From positions 1-64,000 of the forward strand of contig NZ_JBHLUA010000021.1 in the NCBI RefSeq assembly GCF_042433895.1: a stretch of 64,000 nt of DNA, in the 5' to 3' direction. Every line of letters begins with the position of its first letter. The stretch's first letter is position 1. Below are positions 52,403 to 60,411 of this stretch, piece by piece. Position numbers and translations under genes: made by a program. The DNA comes from Mesonia maritima (GTDB lineage: Bacteria > Bacteroidota > Bacteroidia > Flavobacteriales > Flavobacteriaceae). Below the pieces are notes generated by a model. That model had not been told where the DNA came from, did not search any database, and saw only the letters and a list, made by a program, of their open reading frames with translations.

Positions 52403-53256
52403 TTATTCTACAAAATCTTTTAGCACAAATAACCGAAAAAGAAAATTTAGGGAATTTTCTAAGCGCTAAACCCTTAACCGGTGGCGATATTAATGAGGTT
52501 TTTTATGTAAAAACCAATCAACGAGAATTTGTCGTAAAATTAAATAAAGCCAAAAAGTTTCCTGAAATGTTTAAAAAGGAAACCAAAGGTTTAGCATTAT
52601 TAGCTTCCGCGGAAGCCTTAAAAATTCCGGAGGTTATTTGTTTCGGCGAAATTGATGACCATTCCTATTTACTTTTAGAATATCTGGAAACCGGCGCAAA
52701 ATCGGCTACATTTTGGGAAGATTTTGCTAAAGGTTTAGCCAAACTGCACAAGAAAACGCAATCTACTTTTGGTTTAGAAATCGATAATTATATAGGAAGT
52801 TTACCGCAATTCAATAAAACTTCTACTTCTTCTTTAGTTAAATTTTATATTGAAAAAAGATTGCAGCCGCAATTTAATTTAGCAGAAGAAAACGGCTTTA
52901 ATTTTAAAACTTCTTCTTTTTATAAAAACATTCAACAAGAAATCCCTGAAGAAGCTCCGGCTTTAATTCATGGTGATTTATGGAACGGGAATTATTTTGT
53001 TTCTTCAGAAGGAAATCCGTGTTTAATTGATCCCGCGGTAAGTTTTGCTCCGCGAGAAATGGATATTGCGATGATGAAATTATTCGGTGGTTTTTCAGAA
53101 AAACTTTTTGAATGTTATCACGAAATTTTCCCGCTACAACCCTATTGGAAAAAAAGAATTGAATTGTGGCAATTGTATTATTTATTGGTTCATCTGAATT
53201 TATTTGGAAGTGGATATTACAATTCGGTCGCTTCAATTGTAAAAAAATATCAATAA
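52402..53256 (+). CDS. Fructosamine/ketosamine-3-kinase family protein, apparent ATT start
   Basis: This family phosphorylates ketosamines on glycated proteins, or in bacteria related sugars. The C-terminal part shows the kinase motifs 'LIHGDLWNGNYFV' and 'CLIDPAVSFAPREMDIAMM'. The first ATG (52567) would give only 229 residues and lose the conserved N-lobe. The frame is open upstream and encodes it: 'PLTGGDINEVFYVKT', 'REFVVKLNKAKKFPEMFKKE'. There is no ATG, GTG or TTG between the in-frame stop at 52351 and 52567. ATT at 52402, sharing a base with the folA stop, gives 284 residues, close to E. coli YniA (286). The start call is inference. Co-transcribed with folA. Confidence 0.85.
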   Translation: MILQNLLAQITEKENLGNFLSAKPLTGGDINEVFYVKTNQREFVVKLNKAKKFPEMFKKETKGLALLASAEALKIPEVICFGEIDDHSYLLLEYLETGAKSATFWEDFAKGLAKLHKKTQSTFGLEIDNYIGSLPQFNKTSTSSLVKFYIEKRLQPQFNLAEENGFNFKTSSFYKNIQQEIPEEAPALIHGDLWNGNYFVSSEGNPCLIDPAVSFAPREMDIAMMKLFGGFSEKLFECYHEIFPLQPYWKKRIELWQLYYLLVHLNLFGSGYYNSVASIVKKYQ

Positions 53257-53343
53257 TTCACACTTCTTAACAAAACACCGATTTATTTTAATACTCTCTT
53301 GACGCATTTTGGTCAGTAATCGCATTACCTTTAAAATAAAAAA

Positions 53344-53844
53344 ATGAATACTAAACAATTGAATGATCAAAAAGCTGTTGAAAAATTAAAAGAATTAGCC
53401 GACGATATCGGAACAGGAATGTTAGCGACAGCACTTACTAAAAAGCCACTATCTGCGGTACCAATGACTCATAAAACCATAGATAAAGATGGAAGTATTT
53501 GGTTTTTGAGTCCTGGAGATAGCGACCACAATAAAGATATTGCGAAAGATAAAGATGCGCAATTACTTTATTCGCAACCATCAGATAAAAAATTCATGAG
53601 TATTTTTGGGGAAGCAAAAATTGTGGTAGATAAAGATATTCTTGAAAAACTTTATTCAGATATTTCTAACAATTGGTTCGATGGCGTAGACGACCCGAAT
53701 TTAACCGCCATAAAATTTACCCCAAAAGAGGCTTATTTTTGGGACACCAAAACCAATAAATTTGTCACTTTAATAAAATTAGGCTTTTCAGCTTTATCTG
53801 GGAAAGAAACAGACATTGGTGAAAAAGGAAAATTAAATTTATAA
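53344..53844 (+). CDS. Pyridoxamine 5'-phosphate oxidase-like general stress protein
   Basis: This 166-residue protein has the split-barrel fold of the PNPOx-like general stress protein 26 family: 'LKELADDIGTGMLATAL', 'LSAVPMTHKTIDKDGSIWFL', 'AQLLYSQPSDKKFMSIFGEA', 'DPNLTAIKFTPKEAYFWDTK'. Members bind FMN or FAD, and true PNPOx activity is not implied. It is transcribed alone and ends at a strong terminator at 53864. Confidence 0.88.
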   Translation: MNTKQLNDQKAVEKLKELADDIGTGMLATALTKKPLSAVPMTHKTIDKDGSIWFLSPGDSDHNKDIAKDKDAQLLYSQPSDKKFMSIFGEAKIVVDKDILEKLYSDISNNWFDGVDDPNLTAIKFTPKEAYFWDTKTNKFVTLIKLGFSALSGKETDIGEKGKLNL

Positions 53845-53863
53845 GCAACCTGTATTTCGCTTT

Positions 53864-53903
53864 AAAGACCCAACGGCTTGTTTAAGCTATTGGGTCTTTT
53901 TTA
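53864..53903 (+). terminator. Intrinsic terminator after the PNPOx-like gene
   Basis: A 10-bp outer stem (53864-53873 and 53890-53899, AAAGACCCAA and its complement) encloses an inner GCTT/AAGC stem (53876-53879, 53884-53887). It is followed by further T residues to 53902. The fabD -7 element begins directly after. Confidence 0.9.
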
Positions 53904-53904
53904 T

Positions 53905-53912
53905 TACATTTG
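53905..53912 (+). promoter_or_regulatory. -7 element of the fabD promoter
   Basis: TACATTTG matches TAnnTTTG, 20 bp before the fabD start. The -33 region would fall inside the preceding terminator stem, where TTG occurs at 53878-53880 (24-nt spacing), so terminator and promoter overlap. Confidence 0.6.
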
Positions 53913-53932
53913 TTTAACAAAAAATTATATTT

Positions 53933-54814
53933 ATGAAAGCATACGTTTTTCCCGGACAAGGAGCACAATATCCAAAAATGGGATTAGATTTATACGAAAA
54001 ATATCCAGAAGCCCAAGATTTATTCAACCAAGCAAATAAAATATTAGGCTTTAATATTACCGATATTATGTTTGAAGGTTCTGCTGAAGACCTAAAAAAA
54101 ACTAACGTTACCCAACCTGCAGTTTTTATTCATTCTACGATTATGAATGAGGTTTTAGCAAACAATGAAAAACCAGATATGGTTGCAGGACATTCGTTAG
54201 GAGAATTTTCTGCTTTAGTAGCCAATAAAACCTTGAGTTTTGAAGACGCTTTAAAATTAGTATCCAAAAGAGCTGAAGCAATGCAAAAAGCTTGTGAATT
54301 ACAACCTTCTACCATGGCGGCAGTTTTAGGCTTAGAAGACGAATTAGTAGAATCTGTTTGCGCCGAAATTGATGGAGTTGTAGTTGCGGCAAATTATAAT
54401 TGCCCTGGACAATTAGTAATTTCCGGTGAAATAGCTGCAATTGAAAAAGCTTGCGAAGAATTAAAAAACCGCGGTGCAAAACGTGCGTTAGTTTTACCGG
54501 TTGGCGGTGCTTTTCATTCACCTTTAATGGAACCGGCGAGAGAAGAATTAGCAAAAGCGATTGAGGAAACAAATTTTAACACGCCAATTTGCCCAATATA
54601 TCAAAACGTTAGTACATTTGCGGTTACGAATCCTTCAGAAATAAAAGAAAATCTTATTTTTCAACTTACTTCACCTGTAAAGTGGACGCAGAGTGTACAA
54701 AATATGATTAATGATGGAGCAACTTCATTTACTGAAATTGGCCCGGGAAAAGTTCTACAAGGATTGGTAAAGAAAATCGATCGGAAAATGGTGACTTCGG
54801 CACCGGAACTTTAA
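53933..54814 (+). CDS. fabD: Malonyl-CoA:ACP transacylase
   Basis: FabD loads malonyl groups onto acyl carrier protein for fatty-acid elongation. This 293-residue protein starts 'MKAYVFPGQGAQYPKMGLDL', has the catalytic serine in 'VAGHSLGEFSALVAN' (Ser88), the substrate arginine region 'LVSKRAEAMQKAC', the catalytic His in 'GGAFHSPLMEPA' (about 193) and 'EIGPGKVLQGLVKKI'. No other fab gene is adjacent. It is 11 bp upstream of an unrelated secreted-protein gene. Confidence 0.97.
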   Translation: MKAYVFPGQGAQYPKMGLDLYEKYPEAQDLFNQANKILGFNITDIMFEGSAEDLKKTNVTQPAVFIHSTIMNEVLANNEKPDMVAGHSLGEFSALVANKTLSFEDALKLVSKRAEAMQKACELQPSTMAAVLGLEDELVESVCAEIDGVVVAANYNCPGQLVISGEIAAIEKACEELKNRGAKRALVLPVGGAFHSPLMEPAREELAKAIEETNFNTPICPIYQNVSTFAVTNPSEIKENLIFQLTSPVKWTQSVQNMINDGATSFTEIGPGKVLQGLVKKIDRKMVTSAPEL

Positions 54815-54825
54815 AATGTATCGTA

Positions 54826-57186
54826 TTGAAATTTAGAAAAATTCTCCTTGTTGTTACTTTATTAGTTGGTTTCACCGGATTAGCTCAGAAAGAGAAACCT
54901 TCTTTAAAAATCAAACAGAAATATCAAGAATATTTTAGCCTCGACAGGGAGGCTTTTTTTCTTCATTTAAATAAAAACGTTTTTATTCCCGGCGAAGATA
55001 TTTGGTTTTCCGCTTACGCGTTTAACCCGAAAAGAAATACACCAAATTTTGAAACCACCAACCTTTATGTAAAATTGTTAGATGAGAATTTAAAGCCTTA
55101 TTCTACTAAAACCATTTTCATAAATAAAGGAAAAGGATCGGGTTATTTTAAGCTAGATACTTTACCTGCAGGATCGTATAGATTGGTGGCGCATACCAAT
55201 TACATGAAAAACTTCAGCGAAGATTATTACTATAATGCTGAATTTACCATTCTTCAAAAAGATTCAGTAGAGATAAAATATGAGAGTGATAAAGATGTTA
55301 AGTACGATCTTCAATTACTGCCCGAAGGCGGACATTTAATCGCGAATACAAAAAATAATATTGGTGTAAAATTAATTAATGAGCAAGGAAATGGAATTGA
55401 ATTTTCTGAAGCAAAAGTTTATGATGAAAATAAAAATGTAATTACCAGTTTTAAATCGAATAAATTTGGGATCGGTAAATTTCAATTTAACCCGACGTTA
55501 GATGGAAATTATCTTGTTGAATTAAACACTTTTTCCGGTGAGAAAATAAAGCGGTATATTGAAAAAGCCGAAGCTATTGGCCTCACAATGGTAACCAATA
55601 ATTTATTAGAAGATAGACTTATTATAGAGGTAAATACAAACTCAGAAACGCTACGTTCTGTTGAGGGAAAAACTTTCTACTTAGCATTGCATAAAAACGG
55701 AATTTTTGAGAGTATTCCTTTTCAGTTTTCAGAAGATCAAACTTCGAAAAATATAAGAATTGGTAAAGAAATTCTTGCCAACGGAATAAATTATTTGACC
55801 ATTTTCGATGAAGACGAAAAGCCTCTTATAGAGCGAATAGTTTTTAACTACCAAGGTTTAAATGAATTTGACGCTAACGCATATTTATACCGGAACGATA
55901 TTGATTCTCTAAAAATAAATATGAGTTCTTCAGCGCTAAAATCAGTTGCTCATAATTTAAGTGTTTCGATATTACCTTTAAAAACGAAAGCATACCAACC
56001 TAATCATAATATTAAATCTGCATTTTTATTACTTCCTTATACAAAAGGAAAAATTGAAAATGGCGATTATTATTTTAAAAATATCGACAGAAGAACACAA
56101 TATAACTTAGATCTTTTATTATTAACTCAAGGTTGGAGTAAGTACAAGTGGAATAAAATATTTTCAAATCCACCCCAACTACTTCACGAAAGAGAACAAG
56201 GATTTACCTTAGAGGGAAAAATTAATCAATCCTTAGGTGATGATGAAAACCAATTATTAATTTCTTCCGGAGAAAGCGGTTTAATGGAAATTACAGACTT
56301 AAATAAAAAAGAATTTAAAGTAGATAATCTCTATATTCAGGATAGTACAGAAATTTCAATAAGTCTTATAAATGCAAAAAAAGAAAACCTCTCGAAACCT
56401 AAACTTTACAGAGTTTTAAAACCTCAGCGTAAATACGAATCTTTAAACCTTCCTAATTATATAAAACAAACAAATGTTGATAGTAAGATTTCGAATACAA
56501 AAATACCTCAGGAGTTTTTACGTGATATAGAATCTTTAGATAGCGTTTATTTGAAATCTGAATCTAACAAAATTAAAAATCAAGAAAAAGAAATTTTAGC
56601 CAATGAAACTTTAATTGATGAAGAGTTATCTAAACGTTATTACTATATTACCGATTTTATTTCAACTCAAGGCTTTAGGGTATATAATAATTTAGCCGAA
56701 GTACATATTATTAACAATAGACCATCTAACTTGATTGAAAATCAAAGTCCATTAATATATTTTAATGGCATGCCATTAACTGAATATGGAAGCATTTTAA
56801 GCACTCTTAAAACATCAGAAGTAGAATCTATTATTATAAACAAATCAGGATTAGGATATGGAATGAGGGGAAATGCAGGAGTTATAAAAATTAAAACCAA
56901 AACTAGTTATGGCACATCAAAAAAAATAGACCAAGCCCAAAGCTTTATCGCAGATGTTGGTTTTGCTCCTGATAAAGAATTTTACACTCCTCGATATGCT
57001 TCTTATACAAGTGATATATATGAAAATTATGGCGCTATAGATTGGTTCCCTAATATGCAATTAGAAGACGGTCAAATCAGTTTTAAAATTGAAAATACGA
57101 TTCAGAAATCTATTCTATTATTTATAGAAGGAATGACTGAAGAAGGCGATTTAATTTCACAAACAATTGAAGTTGAGATTAAGTAA
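54826..57186 (+). CDS. Secreted MG2-like protein with C-terminal TonB-plug-like domain
   Basis: This 786-residue protein uses a TTG start 11 bp after fabD. It has a signal peptide ending 'FTGLAQ', an alpha-2-macroglobulin MG2-like domain (about 30-140, 'EAFFLHLNKNVFIPGEDIWFS', 'GYFKLDTLPAGSYRLVAHT') and further beta-sandwich modules (about 150-480). A region near 620-705 resembles a TonB-dependent receptor plug ('LAEVHIINNRPSNL', 'PLIYFNGMPLTEYGSILST', 'EVESIIINKSGLGYG', 'GNAGVIKIKTKTS'). No barrel follows; the C-terminus is a short beta domain. Function is unknown. Proteins of this type are common near envelope genes in Bacteroidota. Confidence 0.85.
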   Translation: MKFRKILLVVTLLVGFTGLAQKEKPSLKIKQKYQEYFSLDREAFFLHLNKNVFIPGEDIWFSAYAFNPKRNTPNFETTNLYVKLLDENLKPYSTKTIFINKGKGSGYFKLDTLPAGSYRLVAHTNYMKNFSEDYYYNAEFTILQKDSVEIKYESDKDVKYDLQLLPEGGHLIANTKNNIGVKLINEQGNGIEFSEAKVYDENKNVITSFKSNKFGIGKFQFNPTLDGNYLVELNTFSGEKIKRYIEKAEAIGLTMVTNNLLEDRLIIEVNTNSETLRSVEGKTFYLALHKNGIFESIPFQFSEDQTSKNIRIGKEILANGINYLTIFDEDEKPLIERIVFNYQGLNEFDANAYLYRNDIDSLKINMSSSALKSVAHNLSVSILPLKTKAYQPNHNIKSAFLLLPYTKGKIENGDYYFKNIDRRTQYNLDLLLLTQGWSKYKWNKIFSNPPQLLHEREQGFTLEGKINQSLGDDENQLLISSGESGLMEITDLNKKEFKVDNLYIQDSTEISISLINAKKENLSKPKLYRVLKPQRKYESLNLPNYIKQTNVDSKISNTKIPQEFLRDIESLDSVYLKSESNKIKNQEKEILANETLIDEELSKRYYYITDFISTQGFRVYNNLAEVHIINNRPSNLIENQSPLIYFNGMPLTEYGSILSTLKTSEVESIIINKSGLGYGMRGNAGVIKIKTKTSYGTSKKIDQAQSFIADVGFAPDKEFYTPRYASYTSDIYENYGAIDWFPNMQLEDGQISFKIENTIQKSILLFIEGMTEEGDLISQTIEVEIK

Positions 57187-57200
57187 TAATCTCAACTTCA
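57168..57200. terminator. Terminator spanning the end of the MG2-like gene
   Basis: A perfect 13-bp stem (57168-57180 and 57188-57200, TGAAGTTGAGATT and its complement) encloses the stop codon of the MG2-like gene in its 7-nt loop region. It is followed by TTAATTTT and lies between two convergent genes. Confidence 0.75.
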
Positions 57201-57206
57201 TTAATT

Positions 57207-58334
57207 TTAAATAAAATCGTTTATTGTTTGAGTAATATAATTGATTTGCTCTTCTTCCAATTCGGTATGCATCGGTAAGGCAATCACTTCTTTTACAAGT
57301 TCATTTGTATTTTTAAAATCTCCTTCGTTATAGCGGTTATCTTTATAGGCTTTTTGAGAATGTAAAGGAATTGGATAATAAATTCCGCAAGGAATATCTT
57401 TACTCTGAAGATGCTTCAACAATTCATCTCGTTTTCCATTTAAAATTCGCAAAGAATATTGATGAAAAACATGCGTATCATCATCCCCAACAATTGTTGG
57501 AGCTTGAATATTTTTATTCCTCCTTAACTTTTCTGAATATAGTTTTGCAGCATTTCGACGCGCGTTATTATAGGCATCCAAATTTGGTAATTTCGCTCGT
57601 AAAACTGCAGCTTGCAAACTATCCAACCTAGAATTTACACCCACTACATCATGATGATAGCGTTCGTACATTCCGTGATTTACAATTCCGCGAATGGTAT
57701 GGGCTAGTTTTTCATCATTCGTAAATAATGCGCCGCCATCGCCATAACATCCTAAATTTTTGGAAGGGAAAAAGGAAGTGGTCCCGATATGACCTATCGT
57801 ACCGGTTTTTTTAATGCTTCCGTCTTTAAAATGATAATTCGCACCAATAGCTTGGGCGTTATCTTCGATTACATATAAATTATGTTCATTGGCAATTTCC
57901 ATTACTCCATCCATATTCGCGCTTTGTCCAAATAAATGTACTGGAACAATCGCTTTAGTTTTTGGAGTAATCGCATTTTTTATTGCAACCGGATCAATAT
58001 TAAAAGAATCTTTTTCTACATCAACCAAAACCGGTGTTAAACCTAATAACGCAATAACTTCAACAGTTGCAGCAAAAGTGAAATCTACGGTAATTACTTC
58101 ATCACCAGGTTTTAAACCAAGCCCCATCATTGCAATTTGCAAAGCATCGGTTCCATTAGCACACGGAATTACGTGGTTAACTCCTAAATATTTTTCTAAT
58201 TCAGATTGAAAATTATGTACTTCGGGTCCGTTAATAAAACTAGTGTTTTCCAGCACTTCCTGAAAAGAATTGTTAACCTGATTTTTTATTCCTTCATATT
58301 GCCCTTTCAGGTCAACCATTTGAATCTTTTTCAT
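57207..58334 (-). CDS. DegT/DnrJ/EryC1/StrS sugar aminotransferase (WbpE-like)
   Basis: This 375-residue PLP enzyme transfers an amino group to a nucleotide keto-sugar. It has 'FINGPEVHNFQSELEKYLG', 'CANGTDALQIAMMGLGLKPG', 'EDNAQAIGA' with the PLP Asp and the PLP lysine in 'TSFFPSKNLGCYGDGGALFT' (Lys192), then 'GVNSRLDSLQAAVLRAKL' and 'GIYYPIPLHSQKAY'. The whole sequence resembles WbpE/WlbE, which makes UDP-2-acetamido-3-amino sugars for O-antigen. The neighbouring divergent KDO transferase gene supports an envelope-glycan role. The exact substrate is inferred. Confidence 0.92.
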   Translation of the reverse strand: MKKIQMVDLKGQYEGIKNQVNNSFQEVLENTSFINGPEVHNFQSELEKYLGVNHVIPCANGTDALQIAMMGLGLKPGDEVITVDFTFAATVEVIALLGLTPVLVDVEKDSFNIDPVAIKNAITPKTKAIVPVHLFGQSANMDGVMEIANEHNLYVIEDNAQAIGANYHFKDGSIKKTGTIGHIGTTSFFPSKNLGCYGDGGALFTNDEKLAHTIRGIVNHGMYERYHHDVVGVNSRLDSLQAAVLRAKLPNLDAYNNARRNAAKLYSEKLRRNKNIQAPTIVGDDDTHVFHQYSLRILNGKRDELLKHLQSKDIPCGIYYPIPLHSQKAYKDNRYNEGDFKNTNELVKEVIALPMHTELEEEQINYITQTINDFI

Positions 58335-58428
58335 ATCATATTTTATTGAGTTACGAAATTACAAAATATCGTCTCTACCTACAATTCAATTTTATAGAAA
58401 GACTTATTTTAGCAAAAATTAGAAAAAC

Positions 58429-59667
58429 GTGCGTCAATTTTATTCTCTTCTAATCGGTTTATTTCAACAAATTTCTCCTCTATTGAAACTGCTGAATCCG
58501 AAATTGAAGCTTTTCTTTGAAGGTAGAAAAAATCTTTTTGATAAGCTGAAAAATGACTTTGCTGAAAATTCCGGTTGCATTTGGATTCACGCTGCATCGT
58601 TGGGAGAATATGAACAAGCGGTACCGATAATTGAAAAGCTAAAAATTGAATACCCTAATTATAAAATTTTGGTTACTTTTTTTTCTCCTTCAGGTTATGA
58701 AGTAAAAAAAAATAATTCGATTGCTGATGTGGTAAGCTATCTTCCATTAGACACTTCAAAAAACGCACAAAAATTTTTAGAAATTGTACAACCCAAAATT
58801 GCCATTTTTGTAAAATATGAAGTATGGCCGAATTTTATGCTTCAATCAAAAAAATATAAAATTCCTAGTATTTTAGTTTCAGGCGTGTTTAGGGAAAATC
58901 AACTTTTTTTTAAACCTTATGGGAAATTTATGCGTAAGGCTCTTCAGAGTTTTGACCATTTGTTTGTACAAGATAAAAATTCAAAAAAATTATTAATCGA
59001 AAATGGTTTTCAGAAGGTAAGTTTAAGCGGCGACACCAGATTCGATCGGGTTACGCAACAACTTAACTATAATAATGAATTAGATTTTTTAGCAGAATTT
59101 AAGCAAGATAAAAAATGTATGATCTGCGGAAGTACTTGGCCGGAAGATGAAAAAATTTTGGCAGAATACATTAATTCTACTTCAGAAGACATTAAATTTA
59201 TAATTGCACCTCATCAGATTCATAAAGATAAAATTCAATCGCTTCAGCAATCCTTAAAAAAACCTTCCATTCTTTATTCTGAAAGAATCAATCAGTCACT
59301 TTCCTCCTATCAAGTTTTTATTTTAGACACGATTGGTTTACTCTCAAAAGCCTATTCATACGCTGAAATTGCTTATGTAGGCGGAGCGATGGGAAAAACC
59401 GGATTGCATAATATTTTAGAACCTGCAACTTTTGGAATTCCCATTATTATTGGAAAAAACTTCAAAAAATTTCCAGAAGCTAGTCAACTTCAGCAAGAAA
59501 AAGGATTATTCAGCATTGCTTCTTATTCAGAATTAAAAAAAATTATAGATGAATTAATTAATAATGAGTCACATAGAATTCAAGCGGGTAAAAATGCGAA
59601 AAACTTCATCGTAAAAAGAATTGGCGCAACTGAAAAAATTATGAGCTACATTCGGCAAAAAATATAA
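58429..59667 (+). CDS. waaA: 3-deoxy-D-manno-octulosonic acid (KDO) transferase
   Basis: WaaA/KdtA adds KDO from CMP-KDO to lipid IVA at the inner membrane. This 412-residue protein uses a GTG start, has an N-terminal membrane-associated segment, 'GCIWIHAASLGEYEQAVPII' with the catalytic-region glutamate, 'VTFFSPSGYEVKKN', 'AIFVKYEVWPNFML', 'GDTRFDRVTQQL', 'CGSTWPEDEKILAEY', 'APHQIHKDKI' and 'YVGGAMGKTGLHNILEPATF'. Length is normal for the family. Single or double KDO addition cannot be told. Confidence 0.96.
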   Translation: MRQFYSLLIGLFQQISPLLKLLNPKLKLFFEGRKNLFDKLKNDFAENSGCIWIHAASLGEYEQAVPIIEKLKIEYPNYKILVTFFSPSGYEVKKNNSIADVVSYLPLDTSKNAQKFLEIVQPKIAIFVKYEVWPNFMLQSKKYKIPSILVSGVFRENQLFFKPYGKFMRKALQSFDHLFVQDKNSKKLLIENGFQKVSLSGDTRFDRVTQQLNYNNELDFLAEFKQDKKCMICGSTWPEDEKILAEYINSTSEDIKFIIAPHQIHKDKIQSLQQSLKKPSILYSERINQSLSSYQVFILDTIGLLSKAYSYAEIAYVGGAMGKTGLHNILEPATFGIPIIIGKNFKKFPEASQLQQEKGLFSIASYSELKKIIDELINNESHRIQAGKNAKNFIVKRIGATEKIMSYIRQKI

Positions 59668-59716
59668 CAACTCTAATCGCTATAAAATTTTAATAAAAAT
59701 TTATAAGTTAACATTA

Positions 59717-59745
59717 TTGTACAATTGTTAAATATTATACTTTAG
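59717..59745 (+). promoter_or_regulatory. Promoter of the acidic lipoprotein genes
   Basis: TTG (59717-59719), 18 nt, TACTTTAG (59738-59745), one mismatch to TAnnTTTG, 29 bp before the first small lipoprotein gene. Confidence 0.55.
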
Positions 59746-59774
59746 CTCATAATTAAACATTAATAAAAATAGTT

Positions 59775-60002
59775 ATGAAAAAGATTTTTGTTGTAATATT
59801 TCTAACATTTATTGCAGCTAACTTCACTTCTTGTAGAGAAGAAACTAAAACAAAAGAAGTGGTTAGAGAAGTTGAAGTGGAAAAAGAAGCGCCTAAGGTA
59901 GAAGAAGAAAAAGGCATTCTTGAACGTACAGGAGAAAAAATCGATAACGAAGTTGACAAAGAAGTGAATGAAGAAATCGATAAAATTGGAGACGACAAAT
60001 AA
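59775..60002 (+). CDS. Small acidic lipoprotein 1
   Basis: This 75-residue protein has a lipobox 'AANFTSC' with Cys20 followed by REETKTKE. The mature part is almost entirely charged and predicted helical ('VVREVEVEKEAPKVEEEKG', 'TGEKIDNEVDKEVNEEID'). It is the first of three similar small lipoprotein genes on the plus strand. The second begins 33 bp downstream and is probably co-transcribed. Function unknown. Confidence 0.85.
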   Translation: MKKIFVVIFLTFIAANFTSCREETKTKEVVREVEVEKEAPKVEEEKGILERTGEKIDNEVDKEVNEEIDKIGDDK

Positions 60003-60035
60003 AATCAAATAAAAAATCTATAAATTATTTTAGTT

Positions 60036-60287
60036 ATGAAAAGATCAATTGTAATGCTCGCTATGCTATTTGCTTTTAGTACAGCATTTACTTCATGCCG
60101 AGATCAAGAAAATAAAACCGACGACGTAGAAGAAGCTGCCGAGGATACAGGAAATGATATCGAGGAAGCTGCCGAAGATACCGGAGACGCTATAGAAGAT
60201 GCTGCCGAAGATACTGGTGACGCAATCGAAGAAGGCGCTAACGAAGTTGAAGAAAACACAGGAATGGGCGGAAACGACGATATCTAA
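60036..60287 (+). CDS. Small acidic lipoprotein 2 with tandem 11-residue repeats
   Basis: This 83-residue protein has a lipobox ending 'AFTSC' (Cys21). Residues 30-73 are four tandem 11-residue units of the form 'AIEDAAEDTGD' (30-40, 41-51, 52-62, 63-73). The mature chain is very acidic and nearly without aromatic residues. Unit length and the Ala-Glu-Gly placing resemble group 3 LEA proteins, whose 11-mers form amphipathic helices, but with almost all lysines replaced by acids. A terminator follows at 60309. Function unknown. Confidence 0.87.
   Translation: MKRSIVMLAMLFAFSTAFTSCRDQENKTDDVEEAAEDTGNDIEEAAEDTGDAIEDAAEDTGDAIEEGANEVEENTGMGGNDDI
60123..60254 (+). repeat. Four 33-bp tandem repeats inside lipoprotein gene 2
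   Basis: Units begin at 60123, 60156, 60189 and 60222, each encoding an 11-residue D/A-I/V-E-E/D-A-A-E-D-T-G-D/N-like unit, the fourth diverged. The DNA core GAAGCTGCCGAGGAT recurs with mostly third-position changes, which indicates duplication followed by selection on the protein. Confidence 0.85.
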
Positions 60288-60308
60288 TCCATTTCGAGCT
60301 ATTAAAAT

Positions 60309-60348
60309 AAAGGGTCTTTTTCAACCAGAAAAAGGCTCTTTTATTTTT
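60309..60348 (+). terminator. Intrinsic terminator after acidic lipoprotein 2
   Basis: A 13-bp stem with two G-U pairs (60309-60321 and 60329-60341) and a 7-nt loop is followed by TATTTTT. Confidence 0.8.
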
Positions 60349-60379
60349 AATAAAATTTATTAGAAAAAAGAAAAAATAG

Positions 60380-60387
60380 TACATTTA
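60380..60387 (+). promoter_or_regulatory. -7-like element before acidic lipoprotein 3
   Basis: TACATTTA, one mismatch to TAnnTTTG, lies 24 bp before the start. It shows that the third lipoprotein gene probably has its own transcript after the terminator at 60309. Confidence 0.45.
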
Positions 60388-60411
60388 CACACTAACTTTA
60401 AACAAACAATT

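Noticed and set aside
52567..52569. ATG as the fructosamine kinase start
   Set aside because: It would remove the conserved N-lobe, including the GGDIN and VVKLN motifs, which are encoded in frame upstream.
60123..60254. 33-bp repeats considered as a CRISPR array
   Set aside because: The units are contiguous with no spacers, and they are in frame within a lipoprotein gene.
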